Source: Chlamydiales bacterium
Lineage (GTDB): Bacteria; Chlamydiota; Chlamydiia; Chlamydiales; JACKPQ01
Length of the DNA: 64,000 nt
Direction: 5' to 3'
NCBI GenBank assembly: GCA_024233435.1
Contig: JACKPQ010000002.1
Location: 248,001 to 312,000, forward strand
The stretch's first letter is position 1; every line of letters begins with the position of its first letter. Below the pieces are notes generated by a model. The model saw nothing but the letters and a program-made list of their open reading frames with translations, did not search any database and had not been told where the DNA came from. Below are positions 8,369 to 16,945 of this stretch, in pieces. A program made the translations under genes and the position numbers.

Positions 8369-9319
8369 ATGGTGTATTTAATTGGCGATATAGGCGGAAC
8401 CAAAACGCATCTTGCTCTTTATGATGGGAAAGTCTTGCGCAATCAAAAGTTTGCAAGTGGCGACTATGACTGTCTAGCTGCTATTGCAAAAGAGTTTCTT
8501 GCAAATGGAGAAAAGATCGAGAAGGCATGCTTTGGAATTGCAGGACCTGTGCGTGATGGCAGATGTCAGGCGACGAATTTGCCATGGGTGATCGATGCGG
8601 TAGAGCTTGGCAAGGAGCTTGGAATTGAAAGCGTTTATTTGTTAAATGATCTGGAGGCCAACGCTTGGGGCATTAATAGCTTAAGAGAAGATCAATTCTA
8701 TGTTCTTAATAAAGGCGATCCCACAAAAGGAAATTGCGCATTGATTTCTGCGGGAACGGGCCTAGGCGAAGCTGGCATCTATTATACTGGGGCCGAGCAC
8801 CGCCCCTTTGCAACAGAAGGGGGACATGCCGACTTTGCGCCGCGCAGTGATTTGGAGATTGAGCTGCTTTGTTACTTAAGGAAGCGATTCAAGGGTCATG
8901 TCTCTTATGAAAGAATCTTGTCAGGTCCAGGGCTTGGCAATGTCTATCGATTTTTAGTTGATGTGAAAGGGTATGAAGATGTTCTTGGCTCTGTCGAGGA
9001 AAAGCTTTTGCCAAAGATGGTATCGGAAAGGGGGCTAGAGAAAGGAGAGTCTGCCTGCCAGAAGGCCCTAGAAATTTTTGTCGATCTTTACGGAGCAGAG
9101 GCTGGAAATGTGGCTCTCAAGTTTTTAACACTTGGCGGTATTTATGTTGGCGGGGGCATTGCTCCGAAAATTTTACCAGCCATTCAAAAGGGAACCTTCA
9201 TGAAGTCTTTTTGTGACAAAGGGAGGTTTGAAGGCCTCCTAAAATCGGTCCCTGTAAGGGTTATTTTGGAAGAGAACACCGCGTTGCTAGGTTCTGGGTA
9301 TTTTGTATCCCGTTCATAA
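8369..9319 (+). CDS. glk: Glucokinase
   Basis: A glucokinase of the bacterial Glk family, phosphorylating free glucose to glucose-6-phosphate with ATP. The 316-residue protein opens with the phosphate-binding GDIGGTKTHLAL and contains CFGIAGPVRDG, TNLPWVID, the catalytic region LLNDLEANAWG, GTGLGEAGI, and EGGHADFAP. A late LGGIYVGGGIAPKIL closes the nucleotide site. From memory, Chlamydia pathogens lack hexokinase while amoeba-associated relatives carry it, so this supports an environmental lineage able to use free glucose. It stands alone between recA and the porin array. Confidence 0.93.
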   Translation: MVYLIGDIGGTKTHLALYDGKVLRNQKFASGDYDCLAAIAKEFLANGEKIEKACFGIAGPVRDGRCQATNLPWVIDAVELGKELGIESVYLLNDLEANAWGINSLREDQFYVLNKGDPTKGNCALISAGTGLGEAGIYYTGAEHRPFATEGGHADFAPRSDLEIELLCYLRKRFKGHVSYERILSGPGLGNVYRFLVDVKGYEDVLGSVEEKLLPKMVSERGLEKGESACQKALEIFVDLYGAEAGNVALKFLTLGGIYVGGGIAPKILPAIQKGTFMKSFCDKGRFEGLLKSVPVRVILEENTALLGSGYFVSRS

Positions 9320-9531
9320 TCAGTAAAATAAAATTTTATTTCAAATATTTAATATATAGTATATGAATTGAAGAATGAAGAGGCTCTGTTCCAATGCTTG
9401 TTGCTCGCATTTCGTTGGAAAAAAGGTTTTCTAAAAAAATAATTATAAAAATGTTTTAATAAATAATTAAATTATATATATGGAAGATAAGAGTCAAAGA
9501 TTAATTGACAATAAAACCCATGAGGTAAGAG
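9320..9531. promoter_or_regulatory. A+T-rich promoter region of the porin array
   Basis: About 210 bases rich in A and T, with runs such as AAATAAAATTTTATTT near 9327 and TAATTATAAAAATG near 9440. A clean GAGGTAAGAG ribosome site ends at the first porin ATG. The length and composition fit a strong promoter with a long 5' leader, but no -35/-10 pair stands out clearly enough to place. No other gene is visible here. Confidence 0.45.
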
Positions 9532-10674
9532 ATGAAAAGCATTTTAAGTAAGGTTTCAATTGCCTTAGCTTCTCTTGCTGTGATGCCAGTAATATTCGCG
9601 GCATCGGATCTACATTCACGTGTAGAGCAGCTAGAAAAGCAAATGTCGCAAGTTGGAACTGAAAACGCATTTGGAGGATACGGAGCAAAAACTGCTTGCG
9701 GACGCCCTTCAAAAGATAGCAAAAACTGGTTCATCACTGCTGATGCCCTTTATTGGTCATCAACTGTTGGTGGTACAGAGTTTGCATTTACAGATAATTC
9801 GCCGAGTTTGGCATATCCTATCAACGGTCGAACAAAAGATATCGACTTTGATTGGAGCTGGGGTTTCCGAGTAGGTCTAGGCTACAACTTCTGCCGCGAC
9901 TGCTGGGACCTACAAGCTCAGTACACAAACTTTAGCAACAACGGTAGCCGCACTGTTAGCAGCAGTGGCTGTGGTAACAGTGTTGTTATGCCACTACGTG
10001 GCGCTGTTTGCCCACCTGCTGATGCCGGAGCAACTGCTTGGCAAGCTGACAAAGCTAAGTCTTCTTTTGATGTAGACTTCCAAAGCGTTGACATCAACAT
10101 GGGTCGTAACTATTTCGTGAGCCAGTTCCTATCAATGCGTCCATTCTTCGGTGTGAAGATCGGCTTCGTTGATTTAGAGCAGCGCACAACATACTCATGC
10201 AATTCAAACACAAACACCCTATGTGGTATTCAGTTTGTTGGATTGGGTGGTAACTTCTTAAAAATCTCTGAAGAGTCTGATTTCAGTGGCGCAGGTCTTG
10301 AAACAGGTTTGAACACCAAGTGGCACTTGGCAAAAGGATTTAGCTTCTTTGCTAACGCCATGGGTGCAATAACATACGGATACGTTGACGTAGACTATAA
10401 AGAGCGTTATGGAGTAACAGATCGCCGTGCTACTTTGAGCGGAAGCACTCACAGAGTGATTCCAACAGCACAGCTACAAGCTGGTGTTGCATACGATCTA
10501 TTCTTTGATTGTGATAGCCAACACATCGGTTTTAGTCTCGGTTACGACACTCAATACTGGTGGCGAGTCAACCAGATGTTGCAAATGCAACAAGCTGGCC
10601 CATCGCGCTACAACAGATATTCTGAAGATCTCGGAATGTATGGTGTGACATTCGAGGCTCGTTGGGATTTCTAA
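9532..10674 (+). CDS. Major outer membrane porin, Legionella-MOMP type (copy 1)
   Basis: A 380-residue outer membrane protein. A signal peptide ends near VIFAAS, then a short coiled-coil (DLHSRVEQLEKQMSQ) precedes a beta-barrel. Alternating beta strands dominate, and the chain ends in the outer-membrane insertion signal ARWDF. Cysteines are numerous (FCRDCWD, SSSGCGNS, SCNSNTNTLCG), allowing disulphide cross-linking as in chlamydial outer membranes that rely on Cys-rich proteins. It matches the Legionella_OMP family expanded in Waddlia and Simkania. It heads a three-gene tandem array. Copy 1 uses smoother, apparently optimised codons and a strong ribosome site, so it is probably the major expressed copy. 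Confidence 0.88.
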   Translation: MKSILSKVSIALASLAVMPVIFAASDLHSRVEQLEKQMSQVGTENAFGGYGAKTACGRPSKDSKNWFITADALYWSSTVGGTEFAFTDNSPSLAYPINGRTKDIDFDWSWGFRVGLGYNFCRDCWDLQAQYTNFSNNGSRTVSSSGCGNSVVMPLRGAVCPPADAGATAWQADKAKSSFDVDFQSVDINMGRNYFVSQFLSMRPFFGVKIGFVDLEQRTTYSCNSNTNTLCGIQFVGLGGNFLKISEESDFSGAGLETGLNTKWHLAKGFSFFANAMGAITYGYVDVDYKERYGVTDRRATLSGSTHRVIPTAQLQAGVAYDLFFDCDSQHIGFSLGYDTQYWWRVNQMLQMQQAGPSRYNRYSEDLGMYGVTFEARWDF

Positions 10675-10699
10675 AGAAATCATAATCTAACGATCCTTA

Positions 10700-10732
10700 A
10701 GCGAGGGGCAGGTGTGAAATCTGCCCTTCGCT
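10700..10732 (+). terminator. Stem-loop between porin copies 1 and 2
   Basis: AGCGAGGGGCAG (10700-10711) pairs with CTGCCCTTCGCT (10721-10732) across a 9-base loop, a 12-bp stem with one G-T pair. Only a weak T-rich tail (ATATTTAT) follows. It may be an inefficient terminator or an mRNA-stabilising 3' structure. Either would let the first porin be made in excess over the second. Confidence 0.65.
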
Positions 10733-10763
10733 ATATTTATGTAAAGGCAACAAGAGTTTCAAT

Positions 10764-11981
10764 GTGAAAAAACAGAAAAAACAGGAGTCATACAAGGGCG
10801 TGGCCTTGGCACTGATGGTTCTGTCGGCTCTGGTGCTTTTGCAGATATTTAGCAGCTATGGCAAGTTGCCAGCAACTATTACAACAACTAAATTTGCTTC
10901 AGAAAGTATAGATTCACGCATAGATCGGCTTGAGCAGCAAATGAATCAAGTCAGTACAGAGACCGCTTTTGGCGGTTTTGGCGCACATACAGCGACTGCT
11001 CGCCCATCGAAAGAAGACCATAATTGGTTTATCACGGCAGGTCTTCTATATTATTCACCAAATGTTGGTGGAACAGAGTTTGCATTTACAGACAACGGCT
11101 CAATGATCAGCTATCCCATTAATGGTCGTACCAAAGACATGAAGTTTGGGTGGGGAGCTGGATTTACAGTTGGGCTAGGTCTTAACCTGAGCTTTGATGA
11201 TTGGGACCTTAAGGCCACCTATTCACACTTTAGCCACAGCGATAGCCGAAGTGTTAACCCATCTGACTGCGGAAACGCAACAGTTGTCCCCTTACGTGGT
11301 GGGGTTTGCGTTAGCCCAACAAATGGCGGGTCATGGCTTGCCGCAAAAGCAAGGTCTAGTTTTGATTTTGACTTTAACTCTATTGATCTACAGCTAGGTC
11401 GCAACTACTTTTTAAGCCAGCTCCTCTCAATGAGACCATTTTTAGGCATCAAGGCAGCCTTCATAGATTTAGAACAGACCACAAGATATTGTGGCGGTAA
11501 CTCAGATGCAGGCCTTCAGCTATTTTGTGGAGAGCACTTTCAGTTTCTTGGGCCTAATAATTTAAGAGTTAGAGAAGAGAGCGATTTTAAGGGTGCAGGC
11601 CTTGAAGTCGGCTTCCAGGGTAAGTGGTTTTTGGCAAAAGGATTTAGTTTTTTTGCTGACACCATTGGATCGTTGATCTATGGATTTTTTGATGTAGATC
11701 ACTCTGAAAAGGTCAGCTCAAGTAGCGTAGAAAATGTCCGTCTCAGTGGGAACACACACAGAATTGTGCCTACGGCAGGAATCACTGCAGGCATTGCTTA
11801 TGATCTATTCTTTAACGACGATAAAGAACACATCGGATTTCGCTTTGGATACGATACACAGTATTATTGGCGTGTAAACCAAATGTTGCAAGTGCAACAA
11901 GCGGGACCATCTCGGTATAACAGATATAGCGAAGATGTGAGTATGCGAGGAATTATTTTTGAAGGTCGATGGGATTTTTAA
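10764..11981 (+). CDS. Major outer membrane porin, Legionella-MOMP type (copy 2)
   Basis: A 405-residue paralogue of copy 1 with the same order: N-terminal hydrophobic segment, short coil (DSRIDRLEQQMNQVSTET), barrel, and terminal F (EGRWDF). The conserved block NVGGTEFAFTDN and the last 40 residues are nearly identical to copy 1. The N-terminus is odd: a Lys-rich KKQKKQES precedes the hydrophobic stretch, followed by a further 25 residues before the coil. This gives an unusually long signal or an uncleaved anchor. The start is GTG (10764) in the context AATGTGA. Cysteines are fewer than in copy 1. Confidence 0.86.
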   Translation: MKKQKKQESYKGVALALMVLSALVLLQIFSSYGKLPATITTTKFASESIDSRIDRLEQQMNQVSTETAFGGFGAHTATARPSKEDHNWFITAGLLYYSPNVGGTEFAFTDNGSMISYPINGRTKDMKFGWGAGFTVGLGLNLSFDDWDLKATYSHFSHSDSRSVNPSDCGNATVVPLRGGVCVSPTNGGSWLAAKARSSFDFDFNSIDLQLGRNYFLSQLLSMRPFLGIKAAFIDLEQTTRYCGGNSDAGLQLFCGEHFQFLGPNNLRVREESDFKGAGLEVGFQGKWFLAKGFSFFADTIGSLIYGFFDVDHSEKVSSSSVENVRLSGNTHRIVPTAGITAGIAYDLFFNDDKEHIGFRFGYDTQYYWRVNQMLQVQQAGPSRYNRYSEDVSMRGIIFEGRWDF

Positions 11982-12008
11982 TGCTCTCCCCAAACGCCTT
12001 TGACATCT

Positions 12009-12043
12009 GACCAGTTAAGCTTAAGCTTGACTGGTCTTTTTTT
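12009..12043 (+). terminator. Rho-independent terminator between porin copies 2 and 3
   Basis: GACCAGTTAAGCTT (12009-12022) pairs with AAGCTTGACTGGTC (12023-12036), with one G-T pair, and is followed at once by seven T residues (12037-12043). The centre must open to form a loop, leaving a stem of about 12 bp. This is a textbook intrinsic terminator. Porin copy 3 therefore probably needs its own promoter or depends on read-through. Confidence 0.85.
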
Positions 12044-12057
12044 AAAATGAGGATCAT

Positions 12058-13197
12058 GTGAGAAAATATACATCACTTATCGTAGCAGCACTTTTTGTAT
12101 TTAGTGCTTACGCTGAGAACAATATGCAATCGCGTGTAGAAACTCTAGAAAAACAGATGCGTGAAGCAGGGTCGAAAACAGCCTTTGACGGGTATGGCGC
12201 GCATATGGCAAATGCAAGGCCTTCTAAAGAAGATAGCAACTGGTTTATCAAAGGGGGCCTTCTCTATATGCGCCCAAATGTAGGAGGAACAGAGTTTGCC
12301 TTTACATCTGCCACACCAACACTCACTTACCCAATCAGCGGAAGCACAAAAAAAATAGATTTTGATACAAGCGTTGGCTTTACAGTAGGGCTTGGATACA
12401 ACTTCAACTTTGATGGGTGGGACATTCAATCAAACTATGCGAGGTTAAGCTCTGGAGGAAGTAAATCAGCGTCTGTCAATTGTAACGGGGTTGTGATTCC
12501 CCTGCGGGCAGCCATCTGCCCCTTTCCAGAAGACACAGTTCAGCAGAGCTCTTTTTGGGCGACACGGGCAAAGTCTAAATACAATATCGAGTACAATACC
12601 GTTGATCTGCAGATGGGTCGCAGCTATTTTTTAAGTAGCACCCTTTCCATGCGGCCATCATTTGGAATTAAGGCCGCTTTCATCGATTTAAAGCAGGCAA
12701 CGCGTTACTGCGGTGGTTCGGACGATCACGATGATGTCTTTTGCGACGTTCAAATGATCAGCCTAGGATCTGATGTCCTTAGCATTCGCGAAACATCCGA
12801 TTTTTCAGGCATTGGCCCTGAGGTCAGCATGCAATCAAAGTGGTTTTTAGGAAAAGGCTTTAGCTTTTTTGCTGAGGCTCTTGGAGCGCTTCTATATGGA
12901 TACTTCGATGTTGACCGCAACGAAAAATTAAACTCAAATGACACATCACGCATTGACCTGTCGGCTAATACACACCGTTTAGTGCCTATGGCTCAACTCC
13001 AAAGTGGTGTTGCCTATGACATCTTTTTTGATGACGATCATCAACACATCGGATTTCGATTTGGCTATGATGTGCAGTACTATTGGCGCATAAATCAAAT
13101 GATTGAGATTTATAATCCGTCGACACTGAGAATGGATCGCTACTCAGAAGACTTTAGTTTGCATGGGCTGCTATTTGACATCCGTTGGGATTTCTAA
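12058..13197 (+). CDS. Major outer membrane porin, Legionella-MOMP type (copy 3)
   Basis: A 379-residue porin paralogue: signal peptide ending near FSAYAEN, coil (MQSRVETLEKQMREAGS), beta-barrel, and C-terminal DIRWDF. It shares GGTEFAFTSATPTLTYPI and FRFGYDVQYYWRINQM with the other copies. It has diverged most near the C-terminus, where the QQAGPSRYNRYSED block is replaced by YNPSTLRMDRYSED. The start is GTG at 12058, since the overlapping ATG at 12056 runs straight into TGA; GAGG lies upstream. It is separated from copy 2 by an intrinsic terminator. Confidence 0.86.
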   Translation: MRKYTSLIVAALFVFSAYAENNMQSRVETLEKQMREAGSKTAFDGYGAHMANARPSKEDSNWFIKGGLLYMRPNVGGTEFAFTSATPTLTYPISGSTKKIDFDTSVGFTVGLGYNFNFDGWDIQSNYARLSSGGSKSASVNCNGVVIPLRAAICPFPEDTVQQSSFWATRAKSKYNIEYNTVDLQMGRSYFLSSTLSMRPSFGIKAAFIDLKQATRYCGGSDDHDDVFCDVQMISLGSDVLSIRETSDFSGIGPEVSMQSKWFLGKGFSFFAEALGALLYGYFDVDRNEKLNSNDTSRIDLSANTHRLVPMAQLQSGVAYDIFFDDDHQHIGFRFGYDVQYYWRINQMIEIYNPSTLRMDRYSEDFSLHGLLFDIRWDF

Positions 13198-13214
13198 CTA
13201 CTTGAGTTTTGAGT

Positions 13215-14213
13215 TTAAGCAACGCATGTTTCATGCTCGAGTTTAACCTGGCTCCAGTCATAAGATGTAATCAGGTTGCGAGCTTCATTTGTAGAAGCGG
13301 CTTTGTTAAGCGCATCGCGCAGAGCTTTTGCGCCGTGCCCCTTCCTTAAGTACCAGCACCCAATGCGGCGCAGTTCGACAAGCGCCTTGCGATCACTTGC
13401 GTAAGCATCAATATCATCGAGATGCTCAAGAAGGATGCTTTGATATTGATCATAGCTGCGATCAAGAGGTGGCAAGCCGTCTAAAGCACGCTGGATGTCC
13501 TCAATGAGCCACGGGCGACCCAAAAGACCACGGGCTAGCAAAACGGCGTCACAGCCTGTTTCTTCAAAGGCAGCAAGCGCTGCACTAGCATCATTAATAT
13601 CACCATTAGCGATGATCTTAATCTCTTTTGCACTGGCTTTACACTCCTTAATCCAGTCCCAGTTGGCAGGTCCCTTGTACCCTTGAGCGCGCGTGCGCCC
13701 GTGAATAGCAACAGCTTTAGCGCCTGCTTGCTCTGCAATGGTGACTATTTCTGGGCCATTAATAGACTTTTCGCACCAGCCCGCACGAATTTTTAGTGTC
13801 ACAGGGATAGAGACCGCATTCACCATCTTGTAAATCATCTCACCAATCAGGCCAGGGTTTTGTAGCATGCCTGATCCACTCCCATCCTTAGTGACCTTAT
13901 CGACAGGGCAGCCACAATTAAGATCCAAGACATCAAAGCCGAGCTCTTCAATCATTTGAGCCGCTTCAGCTGCAATTGCAGGGTTACTGCCGCAAAGCTG
14001 CGCACCAATTGGGTGCATGCCCGTTTCATAATCAAGAAGGTGATAAGTATTGGGATCTGCGCGCACCAAGGCTTCCATCTTGACCATTTCGCAATAGATC
14101 AGTCCGGGGTTATACCTTTTTAGAGCACGTCGCCAGGTCAAATTCGTGCAGCCGGCCATGGGAGCACAAAGAACTTTAGAAGGTAGAATAAGAGAGCCGA
14201 ACTTCAGAGTCAT
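13215..14213 (-). CDS. dus: tRNA-dihydrouridine synthase
   Basis: An FMN- and NADPH-dependent enzyme reducing uridines in tRNA D-loops. The TIM-barrel start LCAPMAGCTNLTWRR, the catalytic-Cys motif LDLNCGCPVDKVTKDGSGS, the VTLKIRAGW segment, AVAIHGRTRAQGYKGPANW, and ILIIGNGD-like KIIANGDIND are all typical. It is 332 residues long. Its start overlaps the stop of the upstream yggT by four bases, so the two are translationally coupled. I remember a Dus-family gene (CT644) next to topA in C. trachomatis; here topA is 20 kb away. Confidence 0.93.
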   Translation of the reverse strand: MTLKFGSLILPSKVLCAPMAGCTNLTWRRALKRYNPGLIYCEMVKMEALVRADPNTYHLLDYETGMHPIGAQLCGSNPAIAAEAAQMIEELGFDVLDLNCGCPVDKVTKDGSGSGMLQNPGLIGEMIYKMVNAVSIPVTLKIRAGWCEKSINGPEIVTIAEQAGAKAVAIHGRTRAQGYKGPANWDWIKECKASAKEIKIIANGDINDASAALAAFEETGCDAVLLARGLLGRPWLIEDIQRALDGLPPLDRSYDQYQSILLEHLDDIDAYASDRKALVELRRIGCWYLRKGHGAKALRDALNKAASTNEARNLITSYDWSQVKLEHETCVA

Positions 14214-14473
14214 AAGTAAAAAAGTTTTTGAAGGAGCATAAAGAGGACCTGTTCAACACCCCTGAGGACAAAAAAAGCCAAAATGGGACTGATATCAAGA
14301 CCTCCTATAGGAGGTATGATGCGGCGGAACACATTGAGGTAAGGGTCTGTATAAAAGCCTACAAAGCGCATAAACTTTGAGTGAGCAAGCGAGGGAATCC
14401 ACGAGCCGAAGATCCTAACAAGCAAAAGGATAAAATAAATATTGAAAGCAGTGCGTATCAAATAAAAAATCAT
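14210..14473 (-). CDS. YggT-family membrane protein
   Basis: An 87-residue integral membrane protein with two hydrophobic segments (AFNIYFILLLVRIFGSWI and ILAFFVLRGVEQVLFMLL). Between them is the family motif LNVFRRIIPPIGGLDISPILAF. YggT proteins occur widely, often near septum or cell-shape genes, and their function is not settled. It shares the ATGA overlap with dus and sits 24 bp downstream of the cyclo-ligase gene, which suggests one operon running leftward from the PilM-like gene at 18.3 kb. Confidence 0.85.
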   Translation of the reverse strand: MIFYLIRTAFNIYFILLLVRIFGSWIPSLAHSKFMRFVGFYTDPYLNVFRRIIPPIGGLDISPILAFFVLRGVEQVLFMLLQKLFYL

Positions 14474-14497
14474 AACCCAATTGTAACATATCTGAGA

Positions 14498-15031
14498 TTA
14501 ATACAAATAGATTTTGGTGAGGGGGATGTCGTGGGGCTCGGTTGGGAGGCGGTCGACTTTTTGCTCTTTAAAACCGATGCCAAAAGTTGGGATGTGATGT
14601 ATCTGAGCTAAGAAGCGATCATAATGCCCATAGCCAAAGCCTAATCGGTGGTTGTCTGAGTCAAAGCAAAGACCGGGAACAAGGATACAGTCAATGTCAT
14701 GTAAAGCCAGAATAGGACAAATGTGAGGCTGGGGTTCTTTGATGGAGAAAGAGGATTTTTCAAGATCTGTATTGATGTTCTTAACTTTGTAGGGCTGGAT
14801 CAGCCTGGTCTCAAGTCTTGGTAAAGCCAGGCGTTTTTCCTTTGCTAGGATTGTGTTTAACGGCCAAAGATCGAGTTCATCGGGCAAACTTGAAAATGAA
14901 AGAATCATGTTAAAGCTCGAAAGCTTGGGATAGAGCGAATCCATAAGCAGGGATTTAGCTTCTTGCTGGCGCTTCATTGGGAGGTTTATGCGCAGGCCGC
15001 GAAAGTGGGCTCGCAGTGAAGCCTTATTCAA
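14498..15031 (-). CDS. 5-formyltetrahydrofolate cyclo-ligase
   Basis: This cytosolic enzyme converts 5-formyl-THF to methenyl-THF with ATP, salvaging folate. About 177 residues. It shows the family end VLVPGLCFDSDNHRLGFGYGHYDR with the substrate-binding Gly/Tyr and LPDELDLWPL in the middle. The start is placed at TTG 15031, because AAGGA lies just upstream and NKASLRAHFRGLR matches the family N-terminus; ATGs further upstream would lie inside the preceding gene. The TTG overlaps the upstream stop codon region. The gene pair corresponds to CT649-CT648 as I remember the C. trachomatis order. Confidence 0.88.
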   Translation of the reverse strand: MNKASLRAHFRGLRINLPMKRQQEAKSLLMDSLYPKLSSFNMILSFSSLPDELDLWPLNTILAKEKRLALPRLETRLIQPYKVKNINTDLEKSSFSIKEPQPHICPILALHDIDCILVPGLCFDSDNHRLGFGYGHYDRFLAQIHHIPTFGIGFKEQKVDRLPTEPHDIPLTKIYLY

Positions 15032-16274
15032 CCGGATGTCCTTGTTTATAGATGATCGATTGCAGATGTACCCCATTCGCATCGTGTAGGGTCGCGGTTC
15101 CATTGCCGTCGATAACGGTGGAGATTGCCTCTTTGACTCCCCTTTTGAGATAGCTGCCTTTAATCAGTTTGCCCTGAGTGTAATTTTCGATGAGCATCAA
15201 TGAGCCATCTAAATACCAAGCAAAGCTGTGGCCGTGACGCTTGTTGTGACTCATCTCTCTTTCGTTTTGGACAGAGCCATCTTCATACCAGGTTTTAACT
15301 GTGCCGTGGATTTCATCCTGATACCAGGTGATCAGCATTTTGGGCTTATCAGGTGTATCAAAGTAAAGCCACTCTTCTCCGTGCTTTTTACCATCAATAA
15401 GGATATGCTTTGACTCAAGAGATCCATCAGGACGAAAGATTTGAACATCTCCTTCAGGAAGGCCGCTTTGATAGGTGATTGTAGTGCGTAGCTTCCCCTT
15501 TTCAAAGAGAGCTTTTTGGCCATTGCCATTTCGTATTTGGGCCACAGTGCGGCCATCAAGGTCAAGGTAGGTTGCCTCCATAAGAGCACCCTGCTCATAC
15601 TGCTCTCGATTGGCTGGTTCAAAGGCATTGCCAATGAAATGATGCCTGCCATGGGCCAATCCTTCGACAAAGCCTTGGCTTCCTATCAACTGTCCTTCAG
15701 AGTCATAAATGGAGGTTGTGCCATGCTGTTTGCCTTTGCTATATGGGACAGAACGGTGCACTTTCCCATTGGGCATGTAGTAAAGGGCAAGACCATCAAG
15801 ATAACCCTTTACGTAGGGAATTTCTGCGATAAGGCGGCCCTCATCATCCCAAGCTCGGCTAAGGCCATCAAATAGCCAATCGTCTTGGGCTGATTTACTC
15901 GTGTCTCCAACGCCTTCAATAATGCAGGCATCGAGCCTTAAGTTGCCTGAGGGAAAGTACTCGCGATAGCGCCCATAAGCTCTACCGTCAAGAGTTTCAA
16001 GAGATTGGTAAAGCTGGCCATTTGGGTGGTAAGTTGTGACATGCCCTGGTGTTTTACCAAAGGTGTTTTTTTTGTATGTGCGAGTGACTTTTTTATAAGG
16101 CTGAGGTGAAAAAAAGTCGTTTTGCTCCATAAGTTTTAGGCGCTGATCGTTGCTAATTGTCTCGGAAATCTCGTTGCGATCAATGATTTGAATGCTTGAA
16201 AGCGTGAGGTTATCACTAGTTTTAGAAGCGCATCCAAATAACAGAATAGGTATAAGCATGAAAAGCTGTCTCAT
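15024..16274 (-). CDS. Lipoprotein with MORN/YwqK-type repeats
   Basis: A 416-residue lipoprotein. The N-terminus MRQLFMLIPILLFGCAS carries a lipobox (LFGC), so it is probably lipid-anchored. The rest is a chain of about ten repeats of the form YYxNGxLxxxxxYxxGxxxG, for example YHPNGQLYQSLETLDGRAYG and WYEDGSVQNEREMSHNKRHG. These are the MORN/YwqK-like variant repeats. They form beta-hairpin solenoids and usually mediate protein or membrane contact; despite database labels, an antitoxin role is not implied. It overlaps the upstream PilN-like gene by four bases. It matches chlamydial CT648 in type and position. Start chosen by the lipoprotein signal. Confidence 0.85.
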   Translation of the reverse strand: MRQLFMLIPILLFGCASKTSDNLTLSSIQIIDRNEISETISNDQRLKLMEQNDFFSPQPYKKVTRTYKKNTFGKTPGHVTTYHPNGQLYQSLETLDGRAYGRYREYFPSGNLRLDACIIEGVGDTSKSAQDDWLFDGLSRAWDDEGRLIAEIPYVKGYLDGLALYYMPNGKVHRSVPYSKGKQHGTTSIYDSEGQLIGSQGFVEGLAHGRHHFIGNAFEPANREQYEQGALMEATYLDLDGRTVAQIRNGNGQKALFEKGKLRTTITYQSGLPEGDVQIFRPDGSLESKHILIDGKKHGEEWLYFDTPDKPKMLITWYQDEIHGTVKTWYEDGSVQNEREMSHNKRHGHSFAWYLDGSLMLIENYTQGKLIKGSYLKRGVKEAISTVIDGNGTATLHDANGVHLQSIIYKQGHPVE

Positions 16275-16945
16275 GATGATAAAGGTTCCCTTTTGATGAG
16301 TTCAAAGTCGAGTTTAAATATTTGCTGTTGATCTTGACTGACGGTTTTTTTTAGGTCAAAAGATTTGAAAATTAGTTGTGGGCACCCCGCTTCAGGCTGG
16401 TGGTCACCAATGCTTTTATTTTCAATGTTGGAAAGAATCGCAAATAAATCCTCTGTTTCAATGAGGACAGGTTGCATTAATTTAAGCTCAGTTTCCTGGA
16501 TGTCTTTGTTCACGCGGCTTGAGCTTTCTTTGAGTTGAAGGCTGTTGTTTTGATGGCGGCATTGATTGAGCTGAGCTATCAGCGTAGGAGCAGAAGTAAA
16601 TTCGGGAATTTTGAGGAGCTGTTCGATGGAATGCACTTTATGCGTTTGAAATTGCATTGTTTCTAGGTGCTTTTCCAAATAAAAATGGTTTGTATTTTTA
16701 TAGCGCTCTAAAAATTCGCTTGTGTGGTTAGAATTGAGCAGTGCCTTTGTCAGCTTAGGTTTTAAGAGGGCAAATTCTTCCTTGAGCTCTTCAAGCTCCG
16801 CTGCCTTTTTGCTGAAATTCTGAAATAGGAAAAGCATTGGAAGAAGAAAAATCATCAGCAGGACTACTGGGAAATAGGGCTGTAAAATTGTAGATTTCCA
16901 GGCATGGGGATACAGTTTCACCGATTGCTCCTTTTTAAGTGGCAC
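16271..16945 (-). CDS. PilN/GspL-like bitopic membrane protein (CT647-like)
   Basis: A 224-residue protein with a single N-terminal membrane span (FPVVLLMIFLLPMLFLF) after a short cytosolic Lys-rich tail. A coiled-coil (SKKAAELEELKEEFALLKPK) and a periplasmic domain follow. That is the layout of PilN or the membrane part of GspL, the inner-membrane partners of PilM. It overlaps the PilM-like gene by 28 bases and the MORN lipoprotein by 4. The trio probably forms one inner-membrane/periplasmic complex. Sequence identity to PilN cannot be seen directly; the assignment rests on topology and neighbourhood. Confidence 0.6.
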   Translation of the reverse strand: MPLKKEQSVKLYPHAWKSTILQPYFPVVLLMIFLLPMLFLFQNFSKKAAELEELKEEFALLKPKLTKALLNSNHTSEFLERYKNTNHFYLEKHLETMQFQTHKVHSIEQLLKIPEFTSAPTLIAQLNQCRHQNNSLQLKESSSRVNKDIQETELKLMQPVLIETEDLFAILSNIENKSIGDHQPEAGCPQLIFKSFDLKKTVSQDQQQIFKLDFELIKREPLSS

